A stretch of DNA of 64,000 bases from Azospirillum sp. 412522 (lineage in GTDB: Bacteria > Pseudomonadota > Alphaproteobacteria > Azospirillales > Azospirillaceae), in assembly GCF_019805165.1 (NCBI RefSeq), contig NZ_RWIJ01000024.1, forward strand, positions 1-64,000. The letters run 5' to 3'. The notes under the pieces are model-generated. The model was not told the DNA's origin, ran no database searches, and saw only the letters and a list, made by a program, of their open reading frames with translations. The first letter of the stretch is position 1, and every line of letters starts with the position of its first letter. Shown here piece by piece: positions 20,741 through 29,444 of the stretch. Both the position numbers and the translations under genes were made by a program.

Positions 20741-20875
20741 GGCGGTTTTGTAGCAGGAAGCATCCCCCCACGCCAGCATCCGGCACGATTGAGGCGCGGG
20801 CTGTCCATTCCGACGATTGTCCTACGGACGTGTGCGGGGTACAGTTCTATACACTTACTGCGTGCATATCCGCTT

Positions 20876-22450
20876 ATGATGACCCGCCCGCGCCGCGCCC
20901 CCGCCATTCTGTTCCTTCTCCTGGGCCTGCTGCCGGCCGGCTGCGGCGACCTGTCCCCGCCTCCCCCAACCGGCAAAGCGGCCCCACCGGTCGCCGCCGG
21001 GACTACGGCGCCCTTCCGTTTCGGCGAACTCTCCATCGGGTCGATGCGGCGCGGGATGCAGATCGGCCGCTATGTCTGGGGCATCGACTGCGCCCCGCCC
21101 TATGACGACGTCTATTGGACCAGCGGCGTCAACATGCGGCGCGGCTCCACCTTCGACGAGCGGTTCGCCGAGGCGATGACCGCCGCCGGCTTCGACGTGG
21201 TCGGCCGGCCCGGCGGTCCCGACACCCCCGACGGCAACCGCAGCCGCGCCCGCTTCACCGTCCAGGGCGATTTGCGCGACGTGCGGCTGGAGTTGTGCCA
21301 CCGCACCAACTGGCTGACCGGCAGCAGCAAGGGCAGTTCCGGCACCGGCAGCGTCAAGGTGGAATGGACGGTCTACGACTCGCGCGGCGGCGGGCTGGTC
21401 CACCGTCTGGTCACCAGCGGGGTCACCGCGCAGGAGCGCGGCGTGCCGCAGGGCGACACCCTGCTGGTGGAGGAGGCCTTCGCCGCGGCGGTCGAGGCGC
21501 TCGCCGCCGACGCCGGTTTCCGCGCCCTGCTGTCGGGCGGCGCCCTGCCCGTCCAGTCCCAACCCCAGCCATACTTGCAGTCCCGGGCCGCGGCTCCGCC
21601 GGCAGTGCTTCCCGTGGCGGCACGGGCCGGATCCGGCCCCACGCCGCTGATGCCGGACGCCCCGCCCCCTGTCCTGGCTGCGGGGACCGCGGCGTATCGT
21701 CAAGGCCGTCTGCCGTTGCAGACTGCGACTGGGGCCGGATCCGGCCGGCCCGCGGCGGCGAGGGTGCCGGTGGGCGAGGCGCATGGGCTGGTGATCGGCG
21801 AGACGGATGTGTCGGGCGAGGCGCAGGCGGTTCTGCTGGCTCCCCTGCCCGGAGCCAACCCCACCGTCACCGTGCGGCCGGCCCGTGGGGTGGAGCTGAC
21901 CGGCTGGGTGCTCGGACGCGATCCGGCCAGCGGCTTCGCCCTGGTCCGGGTGCCGGCCCGGCTGCCCGCCCTGCCCGTCCGCACCGCGGCACCGCGGGTC
22001 AGCGAGCCGGTCCGGGCGGTTCCCGGCGGACGCGGGAAGGAAATCCCCGGCATCGTCGCCGGGCTGGCCTCCGACGGCGGGCGCGGCGCCACGCTGATCC
22101 AGGCGGATCTGGCCTCCGCCGTGCTGGTCGGCGCGGTGACCGAGGCGGGCGATCCGCTGCTGGACGGAAGCGGGGCGCTGGTCGGGGTGGCGCCGTCCGC
22201 CGTCCGCTCCGCCGCCGCGCCGGCCGGGCTGGCCGAGTTCCTGGCGCTCGGTCCGCTGCTCGACCGGCTGGGAGCAGATCCGGCCGGGCCGGCGCCGGGG
22301 CCGACGCTGTCCGGCGCTTCGCCCGAACCGGGCAAGGCGCGCCGCGCCGGCCGGGCCGCGCCTGGGTGGGAGGAGGATGCGGCCGATGGGACGCCGGATA
22401 GGACGCCCTATGGCGACATGCTTGACGGCGACCTGGCCCCTCCCACATAG
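20876..22450 (+). CDS. lipoprotein with degenerate trypsin-like (pseudo-protease) domain
   Basis: The protein is 524 aa from ATG 20876 (ATG 20879 is equally possible). It has a clear lipoprotein signal peptide ending in the lipobox LPAGC, so outer-membrane or periplasmic anchoring is expected. Residues about 40-225 form an unrecognised domain (FGELSIGSMRRGMQIGRY, then KVEWTVYDSRGGGLVHRLV). After a Pro/Ala linker, residues about 295-455 follow the S1C/DegP pattern: GWVLGRDPASGFALVRVP, then DPLLDGSGALVGVAPS. The His, Asp and GNSGGP Ser positions are all replaced, so proteolysis is unlikely. A terminator follows at 22505. Confidence 0.7.
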   Translation: MMTRPRRAPAILFLLLGLLPAGCGDLSPPPPTGKAAPPVAAGTTAPFRFGELSIGSMRRGMQIGRYVWGIDCAPPYDDVYWTSGVNMRRGSTFDERFAEAMTAAGFDVVGRPGGPDTPDGNRSRARFTVQGDLRDVRLELCHRTNWLTGSSKGSSGTGSVKVEWTVYDSRGGGLVHRLVTSGVTAQERGVPQGDTLLVEEAFAAAVEALAADAGFRALLSGGALPVQSQPQPYLQSRAAAPPAVLPVAARAGSGPTPLMPDAPPPVLAAGTAAYRQGRLPLQTATGAGSGRPAAARVPVGEAHGLVIGETDVSGEAQAVLLAPLPGANPTVTVRPARGVELTGWVLGRDPASGFALVRVPARLPALPVRTAAPRVSEPVRAVPGGRGKEIPGIVAGLASDGGRGATLIQADLASAVLVGAVTEAGDPLLDGSGALVGVAPSAVRSAAAPAGLAEFLALGPLLDRLGADPAGPAPGPTLSGASPEPGKARRAGRAAPGWEEDAADGTPDRTPYGDMLDGDLAPPT

Positions 22451-22504
22451 ACCGGATGCCCTGCCGCCGCGCTTCGCAGGGGCCGAAGCCCTGAAACGGG
22501 ACGG

Positions 22505-22532
22505 CTCCCGGCGGCGGGAGGCTCCCTTTTTT
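22505..22532 (+). terminator. intrinsic terminator before hslV
   Basis: CTCCCG (22505-22510) pairs with CGGGAG (22515-22520) around GCGG. GCTCCC and TTTTTT (22527-22532) follow. It ends the lipoprotein gene, leaving a 20-base leader before hslV. Confidence 0.65.
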
Positions 22533-22552
22533 CCCCCCAGCATGGTTTCCGC

Positions 22553-23116
22553 ATGACCTACCCAGCGTCCAATTCCCATGATCCCATCCAGTGGCACGGC
22601 ACCACCATCCTGTCGGTGCGCAAGAACGGTCAGGTGGTGATCGCCGGCGACGGGCAGGTCTCGGTCGGCCCGACGGTGATGAAGGCCAACGCGCGCAAGG
22701 TCCGCTGGCTGGCCGGCGGCACGGTGATGGCGGGCTTCGCCGGCGCCACCGCCGACGCGATGACCCTGTTCGAGCGGCTGGAAGGCAAGCTGGAGCAGTA
22801 TCCCGGCCAGCTGACCCGCGCCTGCGTCGAGATGGCCAAGGACTGGCGCACCGACCGCTACCTGCGCCGGCTGGAGGCGATGATGGCGGTGGCCGACAAG
22901 AGCGTCAGCCTGGTGCTGACCGGCAACGGCGACGTGCTGGAGCCGGAGGACGGGCTGATCGGCATCGGCTCCGGCGGCTCCTACGCCCTGTCGGCGGCGC
23001 GCGCGCTGATCGACATCGACGGGATGGACGCCGAGGCGGTGGCGCGCAAGGCGATGAGGATCGCCGCCGGCATCTGCGTCTACACCAACGAAAACGTCAC
23101 CCTGGAAAAGCTGTGA
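22553..23116 (+). CDS. hslV: ATP-dependent protease subunit HslV
   Basis: Threonine protease of the HslVU (ClpQY) complex. The protein is 187 aa. A short propeptide ending in WHG precedes the catalytic Thr17 (TTILSVRKNGQVVIAGDGQ), as in other HslV precursors. GSGGSYALSAARAL is conserved. hslU starts five bases after the stop. Confidence 0.97.
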   Translation: MTYPASNSHDPIQWHGTTILSVRKNGQVVIAGDGQVSVGPTVMKANARKVRWLAGGTVMAGFAGATADAMTLFERLEGKLEQYPGQLTRACVEMAKDWRTDRYLRRLEAMMAVADKSVSLVLTGNGDVLEPEDGLIGIGSGGSYALSAARALIDIDGMDAEAVARKAMRIAAGICVYTNENVTLEKL

Positions 23117-23121
23117 GCGCC

Positions 23122-24465
23122 ATGAGCCAGACCACATCCGTTTCCGCCGACACCGCCGCCTTCAGCCCGCGCGAGATCGTCTCCGAACTCGACCGCTACA
23201 TCGTCGGCCAGAACGAGGCCAAGCGCGCCGTCGCCATCGCCCTGCGCAACCGCTGGCGCCGGCAGCAGCTGCCCGAGGGGCTGCGCGAAGAGGTTCTGCC
23301 CAAGAACATCCTGATGATCGGCCCGACCGGCGTCGGCAAGACCGAGATCGCCCGCCGCCTCGCCCGGCTGGCCCAGGCCCCCTTCCTGAAGGTGGAAGCC
23401 ACCAAGTTCACCGAGGTCGGCTATGTCGGCCGCGACGTCGAGCAGATCGTCCGCGATCTGGTGGAGGCCGCCATCGGCCTGACCCGCGAGCGGCTGCGCA
23501 AGGAGGTTGCCGCCAAGGCGGAGCTGCGGGCGGAGGAGCGCGTGCTCGACGCGCTGTGCGGCGACAGCGCCAGTGCCGACACCCGCGCAAAGTTCCGCAA
23601 GATGCTGCGTGAAGGCACGCTGAACGACAAGGAGATCGAGGTCCAGGTCGCCGACACCGGCGCGCCGGCCGGCATGCCGACCTTCGACATCCCCGGCGTG
23701 CCGGGCGGCCAGATGGGCATGCTGAACCTGAACGACATGTTCGGCAAGATGATGGGCGGCCGCACCAAGACCCGCCGGATGAGCGTGGCCGAAAGCCATG
23801 GCGTGCTGATGGCCGAGGAGTCCGACAAGCTGCTGGACCAGGAGAAGGTGGTGGCCGAGGCGATCCGCGCGGTCGAGCAGAACGGCATCGTCTTCCTCGA
23901 CGAGATCGACAAGATCTCCGCCCGTTCCGACGCCCGCGGCGCCGACGTCAGCCGCGAGGGCGTCCAGCGCGACCTGCTGCCGCTGATCGAGGGCACCACG
24001 GTCTCGACCAAGCACGGGCCGGTGAAGACCGACCACGTCCTGTTCATCGCGTCCGGCGCCTTCCACGTCGCCAAGCCGTCCGACCTGCTGCCGGAGCTGC
24101 AGGGCCGCCTGCCGATCCGCGTCGAGCTGAAGGCGCTGAGCCAGGACGACTTCAAGCGCATCCTGACCGAGCCGGAAGCCAGCCTGATCCGCCAGTACAA
24201 GGCGCTGATGAAGACGGAGGAGGTCGATCTGGTCTTCACCGACGACAGCATCGACGAGCTGGCGCGGCTGGCGGCGGAGATCAACGGGTCCGTCGAGAAC
24301 ATCGGCGCGCGGCGCCTGCACACGGTTCTGGAGCGGCTGCTGGAGGAGATCAGCTTCGCCGCCAGCGACCGCGCCGGGGAGACGGTCACCATCGACGCCG
24401 CCCTGGTGCGCGAGCGGGTCGGCGGGCTGGCGAAGAACGCCGATCTGTCAAAGTTCATCCTGTGA
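23122..24465 (+). CDS. hslU: HslU unfoldase ATPase subunit
   Basis: AAA+ unfoldase that feeds HslV. The protein is 447 aa from ATG 23122. It shows REIVSELDRYIVGQNEAKRA, Walker A GPTGVGKTE, a central I domain (about residues 110-245), Walker B NGIVFLDEIDKI and the C-terminal KFIL used to open HslV. A GC hairpin and a parS-like site lie just past the stop. Confidence 0.98.
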   Translation: MSQTTSVSADTAAFSPREIVSELDRYIVGQNEAKRAVAIALRNRWRRQQLPEGLREEVLPKNILMIGPTGVGKTEIARRLARLAQAPFLKVEATKFTEVGYVGRDVEQIVRDLVEAAIGLTRERLRKEVAAKAELRAEERVLDALCGDSASADTRAKFRKMLREGTLNDKEIEVQVADTGAPAGMPTFDIPGVPGGQMGMLNLNDMFGKMMGGRTKTRRMSVAESHGVLMAEESDKLLDQEKVVAEAIRAVEQNGIVFLDEIDKISARSDARGADVSREGVQRDLLPLIEGTTVSTKHGPVKTDHVLFIASGAFHVAKPSDLLPELQGRLPIRVELKALSQDDFKRILTEPEASLIRQYKALMKTEEVDLVFTDDSIDELARLAAEINGSVENIGARRLHTVLERLLEEISFAASDRAGETVTIDAALVRERVGGLAKNADLSKFIL

Positions 24466-24473
24466 GGATATGG

Positions 24474-24495
24474 GGGGCGTCCGCTCGGGCGCCCC
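24474..24495. terminator. GC hairpin between convergent hslU and mltA
   Basis: GGGGCG (24474-24479) pairs with CGCCCC (24490-24495), extended by inner T-G and CC/GG pairs around GCTC. There is no U-tract. It is probably the shared end of hslU and, from the other strand, mltA. Confidence 0.45.
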
Positions 24496-24497
24496 TC

Positions 24498-24513
24498 TGC
24501 TTCACGTGAAACA
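24498..24513. promoter_or_regulatory. parS-like site 1 (hslU-mltA gap)
   Basis: TGCTTCACGTGAAACA differs by one base from the parS consensus TGTTTCACGTGAAACA. It lies in the noncoding gap between hslU and mltA, about 8 kb left of the origin. Confidence 0.85.
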
Positions 24514-24540
24514 TTGCGCAGGGATTGCCCTGCCCGCCCC

Positions 24541-25743
24541 CTACCCTCCTGCCGCCACCTTCACGCCTTTCGGCAGCAGCAGCACATAGCTCCCACGGCT
24601 CTTCATCAGTCCGGCCCTGTGCTCCGCCTCCGGACCATGGCCCCAGAAGACGTCGCCACGCACCGGCCCGCGGATCGCTCCGCCGGTGTCCTGGGCGACC
24701 AGCAGCCGTTGCAGCCGCTGTCCGGCATCGACCGGGTCCTCGGCATCCAGCCACACCGGCACGCCATAGGGCATGAACTTCGAATCGACCGCCAGGCTGC
24801 GGCCGGGCGTCAGCGCCACGCCCTGGGCGCCGTTCGGGCCGTCGCCGCTCAGCGGCTGGAAGAAGACGTAGGACGGGTTGACGTTCATCACCGCCGCCGC
24901 CTGATCGGGATGCGCCAGCAGCCAGTCGCGGATGGTCTGGAGCGAGACCTCCTCGCGCTTGAGCGCGCCGCGGTCGATCAGTTCCTTGCCAATGGCGACA
25001 TATTTGTGGCCGTTCTGGGCGGCGTAACCGACACGCGTCTCGCTGCCGTCCGCCATCCGGATCCGGCCCGACCCCTGGATTTGCAGGAAGAAGGCGCCGA
25101 TCGGGTCCTTTACCCACACCAGTTCCAGCCCCTTGCCCTTCAGCGATCCGGCGACGATGGCGGCGCGGTCCTCGTAGGGCTTCAGCTTGCCGTCGACCAC
25201 CCGGCCGGCGGTGCGCTCCCCCTTCCAGCGGTCGGAGAAGTCGCCGAGATCGACCATCACCAGATCGGGCGGCCGGCGGTAGAGCGGCACCGGATAGGCA
25301 GGATCCGGGCGCAGGCTGCCCTCCAGCTCGGCTTCGTAATAGCCGGTGAACAGGCCCTCGCGGGTGCCGTTGTTGCCGGCGGCGTAGGGGGTGAAGGTCG
25401 TTTCGAAGAAGGTCCGGGCCGCGGCATCGTCGCCGGGCGGCAGATCCGCCAGCCGGGCGCACGGCCCATGCCAGTCGGCGATGGTGCCCGCCACCCCGTT
25501 CGGCCCGACCGTCCGGTCGGCAGGCAGCGTCCTGAACCGCGCGCAGGAGCGGGCGAGCGCCGGGATGGCCTGGGCGACCGGGTCGGTGCGCCAGCCGGCC
25601 AAGTCGGCAAAGGACAGCGGCGCCAGGGTCAGGGCGTCGGGCGGCGGCTTGGCCTCTTCCTTGGGAGCGCAGGCCGAAAACAGCAACGCCATCGCCCCGA
25701 GGAGGGCGATGGCGCTGAAACCGGTACGGTGATGGAAAGCCAT
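24541..25743 (-). CDS. mltA: membrane-bound lytic murein transglycosylase A
   Basis: Cleaves peptidoglycan to 1,6-anhydromuropeptides at the outer membrane. The protein is 400 aa. The lipoprotein signal ends in LLFSAC. MltA-specific blocks include GLFTGYYEAELEGS, IGAFFLQIQGSGRI and the 3D-type C-terminal domain LVAQDTGGAIRGPVRGDVFWG with the catalytic Asp. It is downstream of the Tim44-like gene (16-base gap), a pairing conserved in alphaproteobacteria. Confidence 0.96.
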   Translation of the reverse strand: MAFHHRTGFSAIALLGAMALLFSACAPKEEAKPPPDALTLAPLSFADLAGWRTDPVAQAIPALARSCARFRTLPADRTVGPNGVAGTIADWHGPCARLADLPPGDDAAARTFFETTFTPYAAGNNGTREGLFTGYYEAELEGSLRPDPAYPVPLYRRPPDLVMVDLGDFSDRWKGERTAGRVVDGKLKPYEDRAAIVAGSLKGKGLELVWVKDPIGAFFLQIQGSGRIRMADGSETRVGYAAQNGHKYVAIGKELIDRGALKREEVSLQTIRDWLLAHPDQAAAVMNVNPSYVFFQPLSGDGPNGAQGVALTPGRSLAVDSKFMPYGVPVWLDAEDPVDAGQRLQRLLVAQDTGGAIRGPVRGDVFWGHGPEAEHRAGLMKSRGSYVLLLPKGVKVAAGG

Positions 25744-25759
25744 TCCTGGTGATCGTTCC

Positions 25760-26458
25760 TTACTGGGCCTGCCGCACCTCGACCAGCGCCCAGTTCGGGT
25801 CGCGGGACCGGAGGTTGCGGGCGAAGGTCCAGACGTCGGTGTTCTCCACCAGCGCCTTGGGATCGCCGTCGACGATGGTGCCGTCGCGGTCGCGCACCAC
25901 GTTCACCTGATCGGAGACCAGACGGACGGTGACGCGGGCGGTACGGCCGGCATCCAGCTTCGCTTCCACCACCTCGGCCTCGCGCACCTGCTCGATGCGG
26001 GCCTCGTGCTGCTCGCCGGCGGCCTGACGGTCGCGGATGACGCGGGCGAAGCTGTCATAGACGTCGTCGGCCAGCAGCGGGCGCAGCGTCGCGGTGTCGC
26101 CGCGGGCGAAGGCGTCGACGATCATGGCGAAGGCGGCCTTGGCGCCGTCCAGGAAATGCTTCTCGTCGAAGGTCGGGTCGGCGGCCCGGATCTGGTCGAT
26201 GGAGGCGGCCAGCGACAGCGGCTCGTCCGAAGCCGGCACGTCCGCGCCGGGTGCGACATCGGGCCGCGCCCGGCTGCGATCCGGCATGGAGACGACATTG
26301 TCGGGCTTCGCGGCGCCGGGGGCCGGAGTGAAGGGGTTGGAGCGCTGCCGCTCCTCCCCCGTCCGGCGGCCGAGGACGCTGCGCAGCCGATAGACGAGGA
26401 AGGCCGCGATCATCGCGAAGATCACGATCTCGATGAACACGAACCCGTCTCCCATCAT
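25760..26458 (-). CDS. Tim44/TimA family adaptor-like protein
   Basis: Inner-membrane protein related to the C-terminal domain of mitochondrial Tim44. The protein is 232 aa from ATG at 26458, chosen because AAGGAAC lies just upstream; a TTG at 26476 is in frame. One N-terminal membrane helix (FVFIEIVIFAMIAAFLVYRL) precedes a Ser/Pro linker and a Tim44 fold at about residues 85-230 (FDEKHFLDGAKAAFAMIVDAF, WTFARNLRSRDPNWALVEVRQ). In Caulobacter the homologue TimA is a membrane protein of uncertain function. It is divergent from fxsA. Confidence 0.9.
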   Translation of the reverse strand: MMGDGFVFIEIVIFAMIAAFLVYRLRSVLGRRTGEERQRSNPFTPAPGAAKPDNVVSMPDRSRARPDVAPGADVPASDEPLSLAASIDQIRAADPTFDEKHFLDGAKAAFAMIVDAFARGDTATLRPLLADDVYDSFARVIRDRQAAGEQHEARIEQVREAEVVEAKLDAGRTARVTVRLVSDQVNVVRDRDGTIVDGDPKALVENTDVWTFARNLRSRDPNWALVEVRQAQ

Positions 26459-26468
26459 CTGTTCCTTC

Positions 26469-26509
26469 CAAGACAACTTGTCGTGAGCCCAAGACAGCTT
26501 GTCATGAGC
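26469..26509. promoter_or_regulatory. tandem palindromic sites in the tim44/fxsA divergent region
   Basis: Two 20-bp copies (26469-26488, 26490-26509) match at 18 of 20 positions and repeat every 21 bp. Each has a palindromic core: GACAACTTGTC, then GACAGCTTGTC. Two-turn spacing on one helix face between divergent genes suggests a dimer-binding operator. The cognate regulator is unknown. Confidence 0.5.
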
Positions 26510-26685
26510 ATTGTGCCGGGGCGAAATCGCCGGCGGATCCGGCCCGCCCCTGGACCTTGCCGCTGGGCGGCATTACGTGTTGTTTGCCCGCCAGCAACGG
26601 CCGATTGGATCAGGCGGCCGGTGTTTCCGCCGGACGACCTATCCAAACCTAGATAGGGGCAGCGAGCCCGAAGAGCAAGGACACC

Positions 26686-27321
26686 ATGAATCCCCTGTTG
26701 TTGATCCTTCTTCTGCCGATCCTGGAGATCGTCGGATTCATCCAGGTCGGCGATTGGATCGGCGCCGGGCCGACCATCGGTCTGCTCGCCCTGTCGGCGG
26801 TGGTGGGCGTCCTGCTGGTCCGCCACCAGGGCCTGGCCTCGCTGAGCCGCGCCCAGGCGGCGGCGGCGCGCGGGGAAGCACCGATCGGTACCGTGCTGGA
26901 CGGCTTCTGCGCCGTGCTGGCCGGCATCCTGCTGATCATACCCGGCTTCCTGACCGACATCCTGGGCATCGCCCTGCTGATCCGGCCGCTGCGCCGCGGC
27001 GTCGGCCGCTGGCTGCTCGGCCGGCTGGGGACCGGAATGCCGGTCTTCACCACCAGCTCCCGTGGCGGTTTCGGGGCCGGTTTCGGCGGCGCCAATTCCG
27101 GCAACCAGGGCTTCGGCCGCGGGGATTTCGGCAATGCGGATTTTGGGGCCGGCGGTCCGCGCCGCGCCGACGATCCCTTCCGCCCCGCTTCCGGCGCGCC
27201 CGGCGTCATAGACGGGGATTTCCGCGACGTCACCCCGGAGGACAAGGGCGGCGAGGACCGCGACGCGCCGCGTCTGACCGATTCCCAATGGGGCAGGCAC
27301 CGGCCGGACGGGCGGCGCTGA
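26686..27321 (+). CDS. fxsA: FxsA family membrane protein
   Basis: Cytoplasmic-membrane protein of the FxsA family; E. coli FxsA affects phage T7 exclusion by F. The protein is 211 aa from ATG 26686 with AAGGA upstream. Residues 1-110 hold three or four membrane helices with the family blocks ILEIVGFIQVGDWIG and LIIPGFLTDILGIALLI. The tail is Gly/Asn/Phe-rich, low-complexity (GGFGAGFGGANSGNQGFGRG) and longer than in E. coli. It precedes secB in the conserved alphaproteobacterial order. Confidence 0.92.
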   Translation: MNPLLLILLLPILEIVGFIQVGDWIGAGPTIGLLALSAVVGVLLVRHQGLASLSRAQAAAARGEAPIGTVLDGFCAVLAGILLIIPGFLTDILGIALLIRPLRRGVGRWLLGRLGTGMPVFTTSSRGGFGAGFGGANSGNQGFGRGDFGNADFGAGGPRRADDPFRPASGAPGVIDGDFRDVTPEDKGGEDRDAPRLTDSQWGRHRPDGRR

Positions 27322-27518
27322 ACAGCCATTCAAGCAACCGGCCGGCCGGCGGTTTCCGTTGGCAGGACGGACCGATCCGTGATAGCCAGCCCCCTTGGGC
27401 GAAGGCACAACCGTCGCGAACCAAACCCTGTCCCCTCACATCCGGGCCGGCCCGCCGCTCCCGCCCCTTCCCAAGCCGGGAAGCGGCCGGGAAGAGGGCC
27501 GGCGATTAGGAGTCCGTT

Positions 27519-28004
27519 ATGTCCGATCAGATGAGCAACGGCGCCGAGCAGCAGGCGTCCTCGCTGCCGATGCATGTCCTCGCGCAGTATGTGAAGGACT
27601 TCTCGTTCGAGAACCCCAACGCCCCGCAGAGCCTGCTGCCCAACCAGCCGCAGCCGCAGGTCAACATCGGCGTCGACGTCCAGGGCCAGAAGGTCGGCGA
27701 CGACATCTACGAGCTGACGCTGAACCTGCGCTGCGAAGCCCGCCAGGGCGAGTCCGTCGCCTTCCTGGTCGAGCTGGCCTATGGCGCCCTGTTCCAGTTC
27801 CCCGGCCTGCCGGAGGAGCATCACCGCCCGGTCCTGATGATCGAAGGCGCCCGGATGATCTTCCCGTTCGCCCGCGCCATCGTCTCCAGCGCGACCCGCG
27901 AAGGCGGCTTCCCGCCGCTGATGATCAACCCGATCGACTTCGCCGAGCTGTACCACCGCCAGTCGGCCCAGCAGGCCGAGCAGCCGCAGCAGCCGCCCTT
28001 CTGA
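27519..28004 (+). CDS. secB: protein-export chaperone SecB
   Basis: Tetrameric cytosolic chaperone that holds preproteins unfolded for SecA. The protein is 161 aa from ATG 27519 with TTAGGAG upstream. Family blocks are YVKDFSFENPNAPQSL, VAFLVELAYGALFQFPGLPEEHHRPVLMIEGARMIFPFAR and MINPIDFAELY. The C-terminus is Gln/Ala/Pro-rich. A strong terminator follows. Confidence 0.98.
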   Translation: MSDQMSNGAEQQASSLPMHVLAQYVKDFSFENPNAPQSLLPNQPQPQVNIGVDVQGQKVGDDIYELTLNLRCEARQGESVAFLVELAYGALFQFPGLPEEHHRPVLMIEGARMIFPFARAIVSSATREGGFPPLMINPIDFAELYHRQSAQQAEQPQQPPF

Positions 28005-28033
28005 TCCAGACCGGATCCCAGGGAGCCGAAAAG

Positions 28034-28070
28034 AAAAAGGGCGGGCGGCCGAAAGGCCCCCGCCCTTTTT
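28034..28070. terminator. bidirectional intrinsic terminator between secB and rho
   Basis: AAAAAGGGCGGG and GGCC pair with GGCC and CCCGCCCTTTTT around a GAAA tetraloop, with one bulged base. T-tracts exist on both strands, so it can end secB from the left and rho from the right. Confidence 0.85.
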
Positions 28071-28108
28071 CCATGCGCTGTCCGAACCGCCTGTCACTTC
28101 CCTCGACC

Positions 28109-28134
28109 GTCATCCCCGCCTTCGCGGGGATGAC
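28109..28134. repeat. REP-like palindrome, type A
   Basis: GTCATCCCCGC and GCGGGGATGAC, an 11-bp perfect stem with a CTTC loop. It lies between secB and rho. The same family recurs at 47032-47106. Confidence 0.75.
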
Positions 28135-28187
28135 GCTTCCTGAAGCTCCAGGCCAGGGACCGGCAGATCCGGCCCCGGATCCGGTCC

Positions 28188-29444
28188 TTACTGGTTCATG
28201 CTTTCGAAGAACTCGTTGTTCGACTTGGTGTGCTTCAGCTTGTCGACCAGGAAGTCGACCGCGTCGGTCACGCCCATCGGCATCAGGATGCGGCGCAGGA
28301 TCCACATCTTCGACATGGTGCCCTTGTCGACCAGCAGCTCCTCCTTGCGGGTGCCCGACTTGGAGATGTCGATGGCCGGGAAGGTGCGCTTGTCGGAGAG
28401 CTTGCGGTCCAGCACGATCTCCGAGTTGCCGGTGCCCTTGAACTCTTCGAAGATCACCTCGTCCATGCGGCTGCCGGTGTCGATCAGCGCGGTGGCGATG
28501 ATGGTCAGCGAGCCGCCCTCCTCGACGTTGCGGGCGGCGCCGAAGAAGCGCTTGGGCCGCTGCAGGGCGTTGGCGTCGACGCCGCCGGTCAGCACCTTGC
28601 CCGACGACGGCACCACCGTGTTGTAGGCGCGGGCCAGGCGGGTGATGCTGTCGAGCAGGATGACCACGTCGCGCTTGTGCTCGACCAGCCGCTTGGCCTT
28701 CTCGATCACCATTTCCGCGACCTGGACGTGGCGGGTCGCCGGCTCGTCGAAGGTCGAGCTGATGACCTCGCCGCGGACCGAGCGGGCCATGTCCGTCACT
28801 TCTTCCGGCCGCTCGTCGATCAAGAGGACGATCAGGTAGGCTTCGGGGTGGTTGGTGGCGACCGAGTGGGCGATGTTCTGCAGCATCACCGTCTTGCCGG
28901 TGCGCGGCGGCGCCACGATCAGCCCGCGCTGCCCCTTGCCGAGCGGAGAGACCAGATCGACGATGCGGCCGGTCAGGTTCTTCTTGGTCGGATCCTCGAC
29001 CTCCATCCGGATGCGTTCCTCCGGATAGAGCGGCGTCAGGTTGTCGAAGTTGATGCGGTGACGGACCTTGTCGGGCGCGTCGAAATTGATGGTGTTGACC
29101 TTCAGCAGGGCGAAATAGCGCTCACCGTCCTTGGGCGAGCGGATCTGCCCTTCCACCGTGTCGCCGGTGCGCAGGCCGAAGCGGCGTACCTGGCTGGGAC
29201 TGACGTAGATGTCGTCGGGACCCGGCAGATAATTGGCCTCCGGCGAGCGCAGGAAGCCGAACCCGTCCTGCAGAACCTCCAGCACGCCGTCGCCGAAGAT
29301 CGGAATGTCGTTCTCGGCCAGCTGCTTCAGGATCGCGAACATCATGTCCTGCTTGCGCAGCGTGCTCGCGTTCTCGATCTGCAACTCCTCCGCGAAGGCC
29401 AGCAGTTCGGCGGGGCTTTTGCACTTCAGCTCTTGGAGATGCAT
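28188..29444 (-). CDS. rho: transcription termination factor Rho
   Basis: Hexameric RNA helicase for factor-dependent termination. The protein is 418 aa from ATG at 29444 (MHLQELKCKSPAELLAFAEE). An N-terminal helical domain is followed by the RNA-binding CSD (DGFGFLRSPEANYLPGPDDIYVS), Walker A APPRTGKTV, VILLDSITRLARAYN and the Q/R loops to the C-terminal SMNQ. Length and motifs are canonical. It is third in leftward order from the origin (hemE, hemH, hemJ, rho). Confidence 0.98.
   Translation of the reverse strand: MHLQELKCKSPAELLAFAEELQIENASTLRKQDMMFAILKQLAENDIPIFGDGVLEVLQDGFGFLRSPEANYLPGPDDIYVSPSQVRRFGLRTGDTVEGQIRSPKDGERYFALLKVNTINFDAPDKVRHRINFDNLTPLYPEERIRMEVEDPTKKNLTGRIVDLVSPLGKGQRGLIVAPPRTGKTVMLQNIAHSVATNHPEAYLIVLLIDERPEEVTDMARSVRGEVISSTFDEPATRHVQVAEMVIEKAKRLVEHKRDVVILLDSITRLARAYNTVVPSSGKVLTGGVDANALQRPKRFFGAARNVEEGGSLTIIATALIDTGSRMDEVIFEEFKGTGNSEIVLDRKLSDKRTFPAIDISKSGTRKEELLVDKGTMSKMWILRRILMPMGVTDAVDFLVDKLKHTKSNNEFFESMNQ

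Noticed and set aside
19004..20875. In-frame upstream extension of the pseudo-protease lipoprotein gene across the his genes
   Set aside because: The extension is antisense to GNAT, hisH and hisB and would bury the signal peptide. The lipoprotein signal and lipobox place the start at 20876.
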